From assembly GCA_036429605.1 (NCBI GenBank), contig CM071591.1:2728001-2792000 (forward strand): DNA of 64,000 nucleotides, read 5' to 3'. Below the pieces are notes generated by a model, which saw only the letters and a program-made list of their open reading frames with translations, ran no database searches and was not told the DNA's origin. The position numbers and the translations under genes were made by a program. Below are positions 47,665-57,326 of this stretch, in pieces. The stretch comes from Cladobotryum mycophilum. Its lineage: Eukaryota > Ascomycota > Sordariomycetes > Hypocreales > Hypocreaceae. The first letter of the stretch is position 1. Every line of letters begins with the position of its first letter.

Positions 47665-50612
47665 TTATCGCTTGAGATAATAGTCAAACATGTCTAGTTT
47701 CGCGAGAAGCTGCGCAATCATGCTATCATCGCCAGTCCCAAACTGCTCTCTAAGCGACCGATCCTGTTCCAATCTCTTGTCTCCAGTCCGCCGTGCCTTT
47801 TCACCAAGTCCACGGCATACTGTGATAAATACCTTGACCTCCTTTCTAAACTCCTTGTAGAGTGTCGTAGGACCTTGGCTGTCCTCAACCTCGGCACCCC
47901 GTCCCAAGGACTGAAGTCGTACATACTTGGCAAACTGCAGAACCGTGTTGAAAATGTCTTCTAGTAGCTTCAAGACCGGCTGCTGTCTCTGTCGCAGGAA
48001 AAGAGAGAGCAGTATTCGATCTATGACAAGCGAATGGAGCTCTCGTAGCCTATCGGGACTCTGAAGCTCGTCTGATGAGCTATCCGGCCTGTCTAAACTG
48101 GCCTGGATCTTATCCAGTCTCTCTTCAAACATTTTCCAGGGAACTGCCACACCAGTATCGAGGAAGTAAGCTGCGATGCTGCTCACGAAGTGCTGTGATT
48201 CTCGGACAAAACGGTAAACAATGTCTCCTGCATCTTCCCAGCGCCAGCTCATAACCACGTCGCGGAAGAGTTGATCTACTACAAATAGCATGCGCAGTAC
48301 TCGCAGCAAGAGTTTAAATATGCGGTCATACTGCATCAAACTCATTGGCGTAATAATGCACGTCAGCTGAGGCGGCGTCGTGTATGACAGTCGAAGAAAG
48401 TCTAGAGCTTCCAGCGAATCTGGATTCATACACTTGTCAATCTCCTCATCCGATAGGTCACGTACAGCAAAACTCATATCTCCCGGTAGCTCTGAGCTTC
48501 CGTTGAATGCACCCTGGGATATATCGGGCTTCAAGCCCGTCTTGGCCTCATAGCTCTCGGCCAGTATACCCATAAGTGCGAGTCGTAGCTCGGAGCTGGC
48601 TGGCGGCCAGCTATCGCGACCTCCTAGTCGAAGGCCCATGACGCCCCCTGCCTGAGAACCCCAACTTTCTTTTCCGTAGTTGCTAATTCAGGGTCGAATA
48701 ATGCATGGGAAAGCCGGCTACAGAAGTTTCCATTCCCCAGTAGTTGGAATTCTCGCTGGAGTCTTAGATGATCACGTAAACCATGAGCTGTGAAGAGCAG
48801 TCTGAGTGCCTCCTTATTCACCACCTGGGCTTGGGCAGAAGCAATACTTCCAAATGAAAGCACAGGCAGCAAGGACCAATGAGGAGTAGAGTTCGACAAC
48901 TCGATACCCGGTTTGTGTGTTCCAGAAAGTCGATCGCGCACAATTTTGCCCAGTGGATCCTCTGTTTCGGCGTTACCGATGGGTTGCGAGAACTGCTCAA
49001 TTGAGGCCTGAATTCGTTCCTCTAAATCAAGCTGGTCAAATCCGAAGAGGTTGAATTGAAAAACTGCATTTGGTTCTGATGGAAGTGATACATCCAAGGC
49101 CGAGTTGGATGATTCATGACGGCTTGACTGAATGGCCTCGAGCAAACTCTTTCGATACTCGTCTACTCGGCTCTCAAGCCGTAATATTGCATCCCATTCA
49201 TACAGCCACTCCGCCTTTGGAGGCCTACTCGATGATATCAAGCCAGGTTGGGCCAACGGATGGTCTGGATGGAAAGATCTGATAAAACGCAAGTTCCGCC
49301 CTGTTTCAAAGATTGTGTCCGTCACATCGTCCGGCATAAATCGCGGTACCTTTTCTTGGTCCAGAGAAAAATCCACTTCCTCGGTTTCCCGTCCAAAGTC
49401 ATCCATAAAGACTTTCGCCTGAACCTTGACGAAACCTTTGCTTTCACCGACATTTGTCTTTGTCAGGGGTAATCCTTCTTCTCGCCTCGTTCCGATCCAC
49501 TCCTCAAGAAATTCAATCCACGGCCCGGACACTCTTCGTAATACTTCACGCATGATTTGACGGAGATATTCCTCATTGTTATCGACGGCATACGACTGGC
49601 GAAACACAAGAGTCAAGATGTCTTCATCTGAAAGACCGCGATGGAGCTGTGAGGTGAGCGACTGGAAAGGACTTAATATGGCCAGGACTGCGTTGATGGT
49701 AGATTGAAGCTGCAAGATTGACCGTGGATTTCGTCCGCTGGTGGCAACCCATTCCTGGACGACCTGGATGATTTGACTAACAGTGCTTGCCAGAGCCACG
49801 CCGCATCGACTAGGGTGCGTTGAATATGCGAACTGTACAAACCTGTGCAAGTCCGCCAGAGCTGCCGAGCATGTCTGACACTGATTCTCAAGTCCCAAGA
49901 GAACATCGGCTGAATATCCCGAAACCCTCATCATTGGCAAAGTAGGCTTGAGATTTTGTGATTCCTCCCTGGCAAACAGAACCGATTCGCCACCAAGTGC
50001 CAACGCCAACAGTGATGATAGGTAGGTCTTTATATCAATAATAGGCACGCCCGCATTCTCAAGCCCTAATGGATCACTTTCGCTGCAAAGCAAGGCATCG
50101 TAGGCAGTCGGTCCAGCTTCACTAAGGAACATTGGCTCGTTTGTTGTTATGGGCTTTCCGGTAGTAAACGAATCCCATGTTCTGATAACTGGTACCAGGT
50201 CGACAGGTATCACTGGGTTTATCCACATATCGCTTGCATCCTCAGTCTCATCATCACTCTCGGGAATAGAGGCTGGATGCTCGGATTCCGGTGGGGACTG
50301 TTCTTCCTCGTCCTCCTCGACTGTTGGGGCATCGGCACCAGCTTCGTGGCCCGGAAACTGGAAGAAGCCATGTTGCGAAGGGGCAGTCGAGGGAATGGCG
50401 ATCAAGGTCGAGTCTGTATTCAAATCATCGCCTTGGCAAGAAATGTCAGCGGAAGGGTTAGTGAATCAAAGTTGGTAGCATTTACTTGTAATGTCCTTGG
50501 TGAAGAAGCTAAAGTGTGATGTCGCATCGGCTTCAATATGCTCCAGAAGTTTCGAAGTCTGCCAAAAGTCTGGGAGGGCGAAGACATCGGCCTCATCAAC
50601 TTTGTTAGCCAT
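47665..50612 (-). CDS. gamma-tubulin complex component (Spc97/Spc98 family, GCP6-like), one frameshift
   Basis: GCP proteins form the gamma-tubulin ring that nucleates microtubules at spindle pole bodies. Exon 1 (50612-50486) gives MANKVDEADVFALPDFWQTS; a 54-nt intron follows; exon 2 runs to 47665. The N-terminal GRIP1-like part includes GVPIIDIKTYLSSLLALALG and LRQIMREVLRRVSGPWIEFL. The C-terminal GRIP2-like part includes PPQLTCIITPMSLMQYDRI, then FKLLLRVLRMLF. The large size (964 aa) and acidic N-terminus fit GCP5/6 rather than Spc97/98. Frames break at the G5 run (48644-48648): one extra G gives LRQGGVMGLRLGGRDSWPP, a motif conserved in the family. Confidence 0.87.
48644..48648 (-). other. 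frameshift site in gamma-tubulin component gene
   Basis: The upstream frame reads KKVGVLRQG; the downstream frame reads VMGLRLGGRDSWPP. One extra base in the 5-base run joins them. Confidence 0.8.
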
Positions 50613-51038
50613 AGTTGATTTGCCCAGGACAGCCGCGATCACTCAATGCACTGGGACGGGACTGAGGCATCATCAGTCTTGTAGAAGTTGCGACAGCCAC
50701 AAGCTGAAGCCCCTCGACGCGACCACTTTAGCGCGCTTGTTCAGGCGCATTCCAGCGACCCCCGCACTAAAAATAGCGACCCTAGCCTTCTAACTCCAGA
50801 TTCCAGTGATGATCTCATGCAGTCTTGGTGGACTTTGTTCCTGCATCCAACTCCATCCATCCATATGAAATCCATTCGTATTGGATATTTTCTATTTTTG
50901 ATGCCAAGCTCTCGAAGCTCCCAATTCTTCCACCAACCTCGCCACACGACACAAGATAGCATTATCACGACTGGTAAAGCATCTCTAGCACATTTCAGAC
51001 AATAATTGGACTCTGGTAGCATTAAAAATCACGCCACA
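50613..51038. promoter_or_regulatory. divergent promoter, gamma-tubulin component / EAF7
   Basis: This 426-bp spacer separates two divergent start codons and must hold both promoters. I see no TATA box or obvious shared element. Confidence 0.5.
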
Positions 51039-52018
51039 ATGCCTCCCAAGAAGCGAGCGCGCACTGCTGCTGCGTCGACCCCATCGCAGACTCGCGATGA
51101 CGATGCTATGGACGTCGACACTCCACGAAACAGTGGAACACCAGCTCCCTCGGCAATGAAGCCAGAAGTCCTCGCACTCATGAATCTCTGGACCGATGAC
51201 CAAATCTCTTCCCTATTCAAAGCCGTCATTCGTTGGAAGCCAGCCGGTTCGTACTCGCCTAGGAAACGCCCAAGCTCTACATCTCTCCTTCTCACAAAAA
51301 AAACCCCATTCTTCTAACACAACCTTTTTTTCCAGGCATGCACAAGCATTTTCGAATGATAGCAATATCCGAACATTTGCGAAATCACGGCTTTGATCCG
51401 GATATGCACCGACATACGCGAATCCCCTACATATGGGAGAAACTCAGGACCTACTACGACCTCGAACTCATCGACGAGAGGGAATACTTCGACGACGACG
51501 AGACCGACGACAAATACGTTGAATTCTCGCTTCCGCTGCGCGACTTTGGGGAAGCCATGCTGCAGAGGGCCATTGCTGACCCTAGTGAGGCACCGACGTC
51601 CCCTGCGGAGCTTGAGCTCTCCCCTCCGCCGGACGAAGCTCCCAAGAAGCGGAAACGAGCCGCCACGGTGTCAAAGGGAAGGGCCACGTCGGCGGAGGAT
51701 ACAGAGGATGGTACGGACACACAGTCACCGGCCGCGAAACAGACGAGAGGGTCCAGGGGTCGAACCAGGGCGGCTAGCCAGACGATGAAGGCCGAGAAAG
51801 CCGAGAAGGCTGAGAAGGCTGAAAAAGCGGAAAAGGCTGAAAAGGCGGAGACGACGGAAGAAGAAGAGCCCGAAGAGGGAGAGAGTGGTTCGGGGGATGG
51901 CGAAGAGGAGAGTGCGGAAGAAAATGGGACACCCGCTTCAAGATCGACCAGGGCGTCCGGCAGAGGCCGTGGGAGAGGAAGGGGACGAGGGAGAAGAGGT
52001 AGAGGTCGGGGAGGATGA
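51039..52018 (+). CDS. EAF7: NuA4 subunit Eaf7 (CT20/MRGBP family)
   Basis: Eaf7 belongs to the NuA4 histone acetyltransferase complex in the nucleus. Exons are 51039-51246 and 51336-52018, with an 89-nt intron. The CT20 domain spans about residues 43-120: LMNLWTDDQISSLFKAVIRW, then PAGMHKHFRMIAISEHLRNH and IPYIWEKLRTYYDLELIDE, and it ends at the FSLPLRDFGEAM block. The rest is disordered and charged: a KRKRA basic patch, a tandem Lys-Ala-Glu run, an acidic part and an RGRGRG end. The domain start and length fit fungal Eaf7. Stop TGA is at 52016. Confidence 0.93.
51788..51849 (+). repeat. 9-bp coding repeat (Lys-Ala-Glu)
   Basis: Seven KAE units use different codons (GCC/GCT/GCG, GAG/GAA, AAG/AAA), so the DNA has diverged while the peptide repeat is kept. 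Confidence 0.9.
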
Positions 52019-52165
52019 AACTCCAAAAAGCTTCTAGGTGGTATGAATTGTATAACAATAGCCCTGACCGGGGCTCTAGATACCCAAAACTGTATTATAT
52101 ATATATATACACATACCTTATATAAGTCTATGGTATGCAAATTCTTTCGCGTGTCAACGTGAGAT

Positions 52166-53833
52166 CTATTCCTCGTCATCCTCAGGCTGTGGTAGAGTTT
52201 CCCACTCGCTGTAAAAGTCCAACTTGCGCATCCAATCCCGTCCCGCGGGATATATACCCTCCACATCATAATGCGATCTCTTTGGCGGGCCCGGGTCCTG
52301 TTTCCTAGGCAGGTCCATCGGCGGTTTCTTCTGCAGGATGTTCCACATGTCCAGCTCGGCCCTGTAGCTGGTGTGCTCGTCCCAATCATCGGCATGCTGC
52401 TCTTTTTGTCGTTCTGATGCGATGCGTGCTTTGAGTGCGTTTTTGGCGGGTTTGTCGTGTCGGACGGCTGCGGCGGCGTGGACGAAGACTTCGGCTGCTT
52501 CTTGTTTGATTGCTCGCTCTTCTTCGTCGGCCGGTGACGGCGATCTGCTGGAATCGGAGAAATCTTGCAGCTCTTCAAACTCTTCCTCTTCAGACGATGG
52601 CTGTTGTGTCGTGTACGGCGACTCTGACAACGCCATGTCCGTGCTCCCGCCTGACAGCTGCCTTTCGACCTCGTCATACGACATGGGGTCCTCTTCATGA
52701 TCCTCGTCGCCCTCTGGCGGATCTTCGTACACATCCAACCGTAGCCTCCTAGCACTCTTGATCCACCTTTCATTCCTATTAGGCGTCATCCCAAGAGAAG
52801 CTATGGCGGCTTCGGCATCCTGCAGTTGTACCAGATCCCTCATCCTGCTGCCGCCATCTCTCTTCGATTTTATCCTAGACATGGCCATAAAAAGCGTTGT
52901 CTGTACCAAACGTCTCGTGATGGATATAGCTAGCGAATGAAAGTCTTCAAATGCTGTAGCCCACACGGAAGGGGGATCGGGTTCGATGAAATTCCAGTTG
53001 TTACCCGGAATCGAAGAGTTCATAAACATGCGCCCCGAGAGCTCCAACCAGCGCGACAAGTGGAAGAGCTGGGCAAAAGGAGGGACCTGCCCGCCACTTG
53101 CATCCCGCGCCTCTTTGCTGAACTTCTTGGCAATCTTTGGCGTGATGTCCCATGTCTCATCCCACCGATTCCTCTCACGCTGCTCTTCGCGGATTTCCTG
53201 TCGGAGAGATATCTCGTCGGCCGCTTCCTCCTGTGCATGAATGCACTGCTGACTGATTTCCACCGCCGCGGGATACTCGTATGGCTCGAGAATCGACCTC
53301 GTCATTGTGTCGTGCCTCTTGTTTCGGGCCTCCTGGAGAAAACTGATGTAATGGCTAACCTCAACTATGCTCTTGCTTCCAAGAGCCAAAGCAATAGCGG
53401 ATACGTTAGTCTTTCCATGGTGTGCCAGTATTTCGAAAAACTTTTGCTTTTCATACGAGGACCAATACGTAAGGCCGATCTGGCTTGGCGGCAGATCAGG
53501 TAAATCCTCAAACAAAGTCCTCTGAGCAGCATCCACAATATCTTTATTGAGAAGCTCCAGGTAAGCAAAGTTTAGCTCGCTTCTTTGACGCTTAAAGGGT
53601 CTGCGAGCTATTGTATCGTCCGCATGTCTCTTACGCGGTGATGGTTGACCTTCTTCGTTCTCGCTCACTGATGAAGCGTCATCTGCGACGTATTCACTCC
53701 CTTCACTTTCTGACCCTTCTTGACCGTCTATCAGACTGGCGTTTGAGGCATGTATGCTATCCCTTCTTCGTTTGAGCTTTGGGTTTGATGGGCCTGGTTC
53801 ATCAGGGTCCTCGTAGGAATAATCGGAGTCCAT
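52166..53833 (-). CDS. RRN5: Rrn5-like RNA polymerase I upstream activation factor subunit
   Basis: Rrn5 is a subunit of the upstream activation factor that directs Pol I to rDNA promoters. The single-exon 555-aa protein has an acidic/basic N-terminus (NPKLKRRRDSI, RKRHADDTIARRPFKRQR), a SANT-like domain at about residues 120-170 (TYWSSYEKQKFFEILAHHGK, then TNVSAIALALGSKSIVEVSH), a middle region with WLELSGRMFMNSSIPGNNW, and an acidic C-terminus. This arrangement fits fungal Rrn5. The gene is convergent with EAF7 (147 bp) and divergent from IRC3 (364 bp). The frame is intact. Confidence 0.8.
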   Translation of the reverse strand: MDSDYSYEDPDEPGPSNPKLKRRRDSIHASNASLIDGQEGSESEGSEYVADDASSVSENEEGQPSPRKRHADDTIARRPFKRQRSELNFAYLELLNKDIVDAAQRTLFEDLPDLPPSQIGLTYWSSYEKQKFFEILAHHGKTNVSAIALALGSKSIVEVSHYISFLQEARNKRHDTMTRSILEPYEYPAAVEISQQCIHAQEEAADEISLRQEIREEQRERNRWDETWDITPKIAKKFSKEARDASGGQVPPFAQLFHLSRWLELSGRMFMNSSIPGNNWNFIEPDPPSVWATAFEDFHSLAISITRRLVQTTLFMAMSRIKSKRDGGSRMRDLVQLQDAEAAIASLGMTPNRNERWIKSARRLRLDVYEDPPEGDEDHEEDPMSYDEVERQLSGGSTDMALSESPYTTQQPSSEEEEFEELQDFSDSSRSPSPADEEERAIKQEAAEVFVHAAAAVRHDKPAKNALKARIASERQKEQHADDWDEHTSYRAELDMWNILQKKPPMDLPRKQDPGPPKRSHYDVEGIYPAGRDWMRKLDFYSEWETLPQPEDDEE

Positions 53834-54197
53834 TTCCCTTGAATATTGCCGTTGATGATCATGAGGGGAGATGAGAACATTTTAAGAATAGACGTAAAAT
53901 AAGAGGCATCTATGAATTAAGAGAGGGTGTATAGATTCTAAGTATGTTATGAATGGATTTTTCTCTCTAAAGACATCTCAACGATAGTGAAATGAGAACC
54001 TTCAGTGAAGGCAGTAAATCTTCAGCCACTGCAAAAAGTAGACGCCACAGGGGTCTGTGTAAGCGATAAGATAAGAAACTTGGTAGAAAAAAATAGTTGC
54101 GCCCGCGCCCACTCAATTGCGATAAACTCAATCCACGGATATCTTCATCGATAAGGACGACAGGAGATTTGAATTCATTGTCGCATCACCATGTGCA
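53834..54197. promoter_or_regulatory. divergent promoter RRN5/IRC3 with GATAA elements
   Basis: The 364-bp spacer contains GCGATAAGATAAG (54063-54075), GCGATAAAC (54119-54127) and ATCGATAAGG (54148-54157). These resemble the elements before TAP42, BMS1 and the channel gene. The functional role is inferred. Confidence 0.45.
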
Positions 54198-56229
54198 ATG
54201 ATATACTCCGTCGTAAGACGTCTCGTCCGGCCACATGCTGGGACTGGCGTTCCTGTGGCCTGGTTTGGTCCCCTTAGGAGAACCTATGCTACAGCCGCAG
54301 TCGCCGCACCCGACAGTAAACCCAAGCTACGAAGCTACCAGGAAGAATGCATCAAATCTGTTCTATGGTCCCTGAAGCATGGGCATAAACGACTTGGCAT
54401 ATCTCTAGCTACTGGAAGTGGCAAGACAGTAAGAAGACTTGCCCTCCACCCCCTGTTCTCTTATAAGAACCAGCTGACTGACTTCTGTTTATAGGTCATC
54501 TTCACTCAACTCATTAACAAGGTCCTGTCCCGAACAGGGGTGCTGACCAGACTCTCATCCTGGCGCATCGCCGTGAGTTGGTTGAGCAAGCAGCAAGGCA
54601 TTGCCAAATTGCATACCCAGACAAAAGGATCGAGATTGAAATGGGCTCTCTCCACGCCTCTGGCATAGCAGATATAACCATCGCCAGCGTCCAAAGCATC
54701 ACGTCAAAGGGTCGCCTGGACAAGTTTGACCCGGCCAAGTTCAAGCTCGTGCTCGTAGACGAGGCCCACCATATCGTCGCGCCGGGCTATCTCAAGACTC
54801 TCAAACACTTTGGCCTCGACGAGAAGCGGAACAAGTCGCCCGCATTGATTGGCGTGTCGGCTACCTTCTCTAGATTTGATGGACTGAAACTTGGAGCCGC
54901 GATTGATGAGATTGTCTACCATAAAGACTACGTCGACATGATCTCAGACAAGTGGCTATCAGACGTCGTCTTTACTACCGTAGCTTCTTCCGCCAACCTG
55001 TCCAAAGTCAAGGCCGGTGCCTTCGGTGACTTTGCCACAGGCGAGCTCTCCAAGGCTGTCAACACTGACATCATCAACGACATTACTGTACGAAGTTGGA
55101 TGGCCAAAGCGGGCGATCGAAAGTCGACCCTCGTCTTTTGCGTCGACTTGGCGCATGTGGGCGGACTCACGCGCAAGTTCCGTGAATATGGATTCGACGC
55201 CAGATACGTCACCGGAGACACGCCCAAGACTGAAAGAAGCGCAACTCTCGACGCCTTCAAGCAGGGTAACTTCCCCGTTCTCGTCAACTGCGGCGTCTAT
55301 ACAGAAGGAACAGATATTCCCAACATCGACTGCATCGTGCTAGGCAGGCCAACGAGATCTCGCAACTTGCTAGTCCAGATGATTGGTAGAGGCATGCGTC
55401 TTCATCCAGGCAAAAAGGACTGCCACATCATCGACATGGTGTCCAGTTTAGAAACCGGCATCGTTACTACGCCGACTCTATTTGGACTCAATCCGAATGA
55501 GCTGTTAGAAAAGGCCTCCGTAAAGAAAATGCGAAAGCTTAAAGAGGAGAAGGAAGCCAGTGTGACAAACCAACAGGATAGAAATTCTCAGGAGCAAGGC
55601 TTAACACTTAGCCCCTCGGCTGCCGTGACGTTTACAGATTACTCCTCGGTGCTCGACCTGATAGCAGACACCTCGGGGGAGAAGCACATCCGCGCCATCA
55701 GCAACTACGCCTGGGTCCAGGTCGGCCCGGAGCGCTTCGTCCTCTCCGCCCCAAGTGGCTCCTACATCAGAATCGAGCGCACAACCGAAGACGACCGCTC
55801 CTCCCCCGTCCCATCTACCGCGCCGTCGAGATCCGCGCCCTCCCCGCCGGCCTCGCGAAATCCCCCTTTGCCGCCCCGAGGGAGATCCTCACGGCCGCCA
55901 CCTTCAACGACGCCGTCAACGGCGCGGATAGCTACGCGGCCAGCGCATTCCCTCACACCTTCATTCACCGCTTCCAGCAGTGGCGGAAACTCCCGCCTAC
56001 GCAGGGACAGCTGGATTTCATCAACAAGCTCCGCGGAAAGGGTAAGCCGTTCAAGCCGTCCGAGTTGACAAAGGGCAAAGCCGCCGACATGATCACCAAG
56101 CTCAAGCACGGGGCGCGAGGCCAATTCGCCAGAATCGAGGCACAACAGAAGAAACGAGAGAAGCTGGTCACTGTTGCAGACGCCAAGTTGGACCGTGAGC
56201 GTGTAAGAGTCGGTCCTCTCTCTGCTTAA
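54198..56229 (+). CDS. IRC3: mitochondrial DEAD/DEAH-type helicase Irc3-like, two frameshifts
   Basis: Irc3 is a superfamily-2 branch-migration helicase that maintains mitochondrial DNA. The N-terminus (MIYSVVRRLVRPHAGTG..RTYATAA) is a mitochondrial presequence. Motifs in order: KLRSYQEECIKSVLW, Walker A ATGSGKT (split after Thr by a 66-nt intron, 54429-54494), LILAHRRELVEQ, DEAHH, GVSATFSRFDGL, STLVFCVDLAHV, and QMIGRGMRLHPGKKD. Frames break twice. At 54537-54540 one extra G gives RTGGADQTLILAHRREL. At 55803-55807 one extra C gives SSPRPIYRAVEIRALPAG and the conserved C-terminus with WRKLPPTQGQLDFINKLRGK, ending at TAA 56227. The restored length is 655 aa. Confidence 0.92.
54537..54540 (+). 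other. frameshift site 1 in IRC3
   Basis: The upstream frame is VIFTQLINKVLSRTG; the downstream frame is ADQTLILAHRREL. One extra base in the G4 run joins them. Confidence 0.8.
55803..55807 (+). other. frameshift site 2 in IRC3
   Basis: Without correction the frame becomes Ser/Pro/Arg-rich nonsense for about 100 codons. With one extra C the conserved C-terminal domain is read to 56229. Confidence 0.85.
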
Positions 56230-57326
56230 AAAAGGAAGAAGAAAAGAAAGATAAAATCGGGGTTTATGTATAGTTTAACGGGGGAAATTGGGTGTAGTCA
56301 TGGGAAAACGGGCGTTGGATAAGGGGGTTGGCAGACATTCACATCTAGATGGGGTCCGGGGATATATCACGATTGAGACATGCGGGAACCTGGATATGAT
56401 GATAATGAGTAAGTACTCATACCACTCTGTATATGTATAGTATATGATGTATTGTAGAAAGAAAGACAAGCCCTCCACGTTCAATTTCCCTGTTCCACAA
56501 ACGACGACAAAAAAAGCCTTTGCCCAAAATATAAGATGAGGATTTTCGGGTATATAGTGTGATAATTGCGAGAATCACCAATGATGAAATGCCAAGATAC
56601 GGTCTAGATGAATGCAACGTCCAAAGCTCTCATTTTGACAGTCTTGTAGAAATGCGAACACTTCTATAATCTTGAGCCATCTGCCTGCGCGCCACCGGGT
56701 ATCATTTCGTCTCCTGTCCACGTCTCAAAACTTGACCTTCATACCAAGAACTTCCCCTTTTCATATGTATGCTTCTTCCCCATCTTCAACCTTTCCCAGC
56801 TTTGTTCCCAACAAAACAAGTCTCCCTAACCGCAAGAAAGACAAAAGGCCAAAATGCCCTTCCCAACTAATAATATCAATACAAACGTCCAACTCCAAGT
56901 ATATCGAGATCTTGCCACCATCGTCAACTTTTTCGATATTTCCAGGCGCAACTCCAAATAGAGTCGACGAATAATCTCCCAAATCAGATCGTTCCAGCTC
57001 CAACGCCAGGGGTATTTTGTTCATATTTTTATCTTGACGTTTCGACGCGCATATGGGTATAGTGATGTGGACGTCAGTCATCAAGATTGAGACCACAAAT
57101 TCCAATAACAGATATAGTTTCGTAAAACATATAATGGAGAAAAAACAAAACAAAACAAAACAAAACAACCGTAAAACTCTGAATCAAAATCAAGCAACAA
57201 AAAAAGCAAAACGGGAACGGACTAGCATCGTCAGGGCGAAGTAATGGCCAGGTCGATGACGGTTGTGTACGTTCCAGGGTATATCCAGCCGGGGTATTCG
57301 CATTTAAGGCGTCTAATTCGCAAAAT
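56230..57326. other. convergent intergenic region IRC3/KH gene
   Basis: This contains 3' UTRs. It has an (AAAAC)n repeat and no gene is seen. Confidence 0.55.
57140..57168 (+). repeat. (AAAAC)n pentanucleotide repeat
   Basis: About five units. Confidence 0.9.

Noticed and set aside
51454..52773. Long antisense frame (439 codons) across EAF7 and RRN5 3' ends
   Set aside because: It is low in complexity (Ser/Pro/Arg), mirrors the charged repeats of EAF7 and overlaps two well-supported genes.
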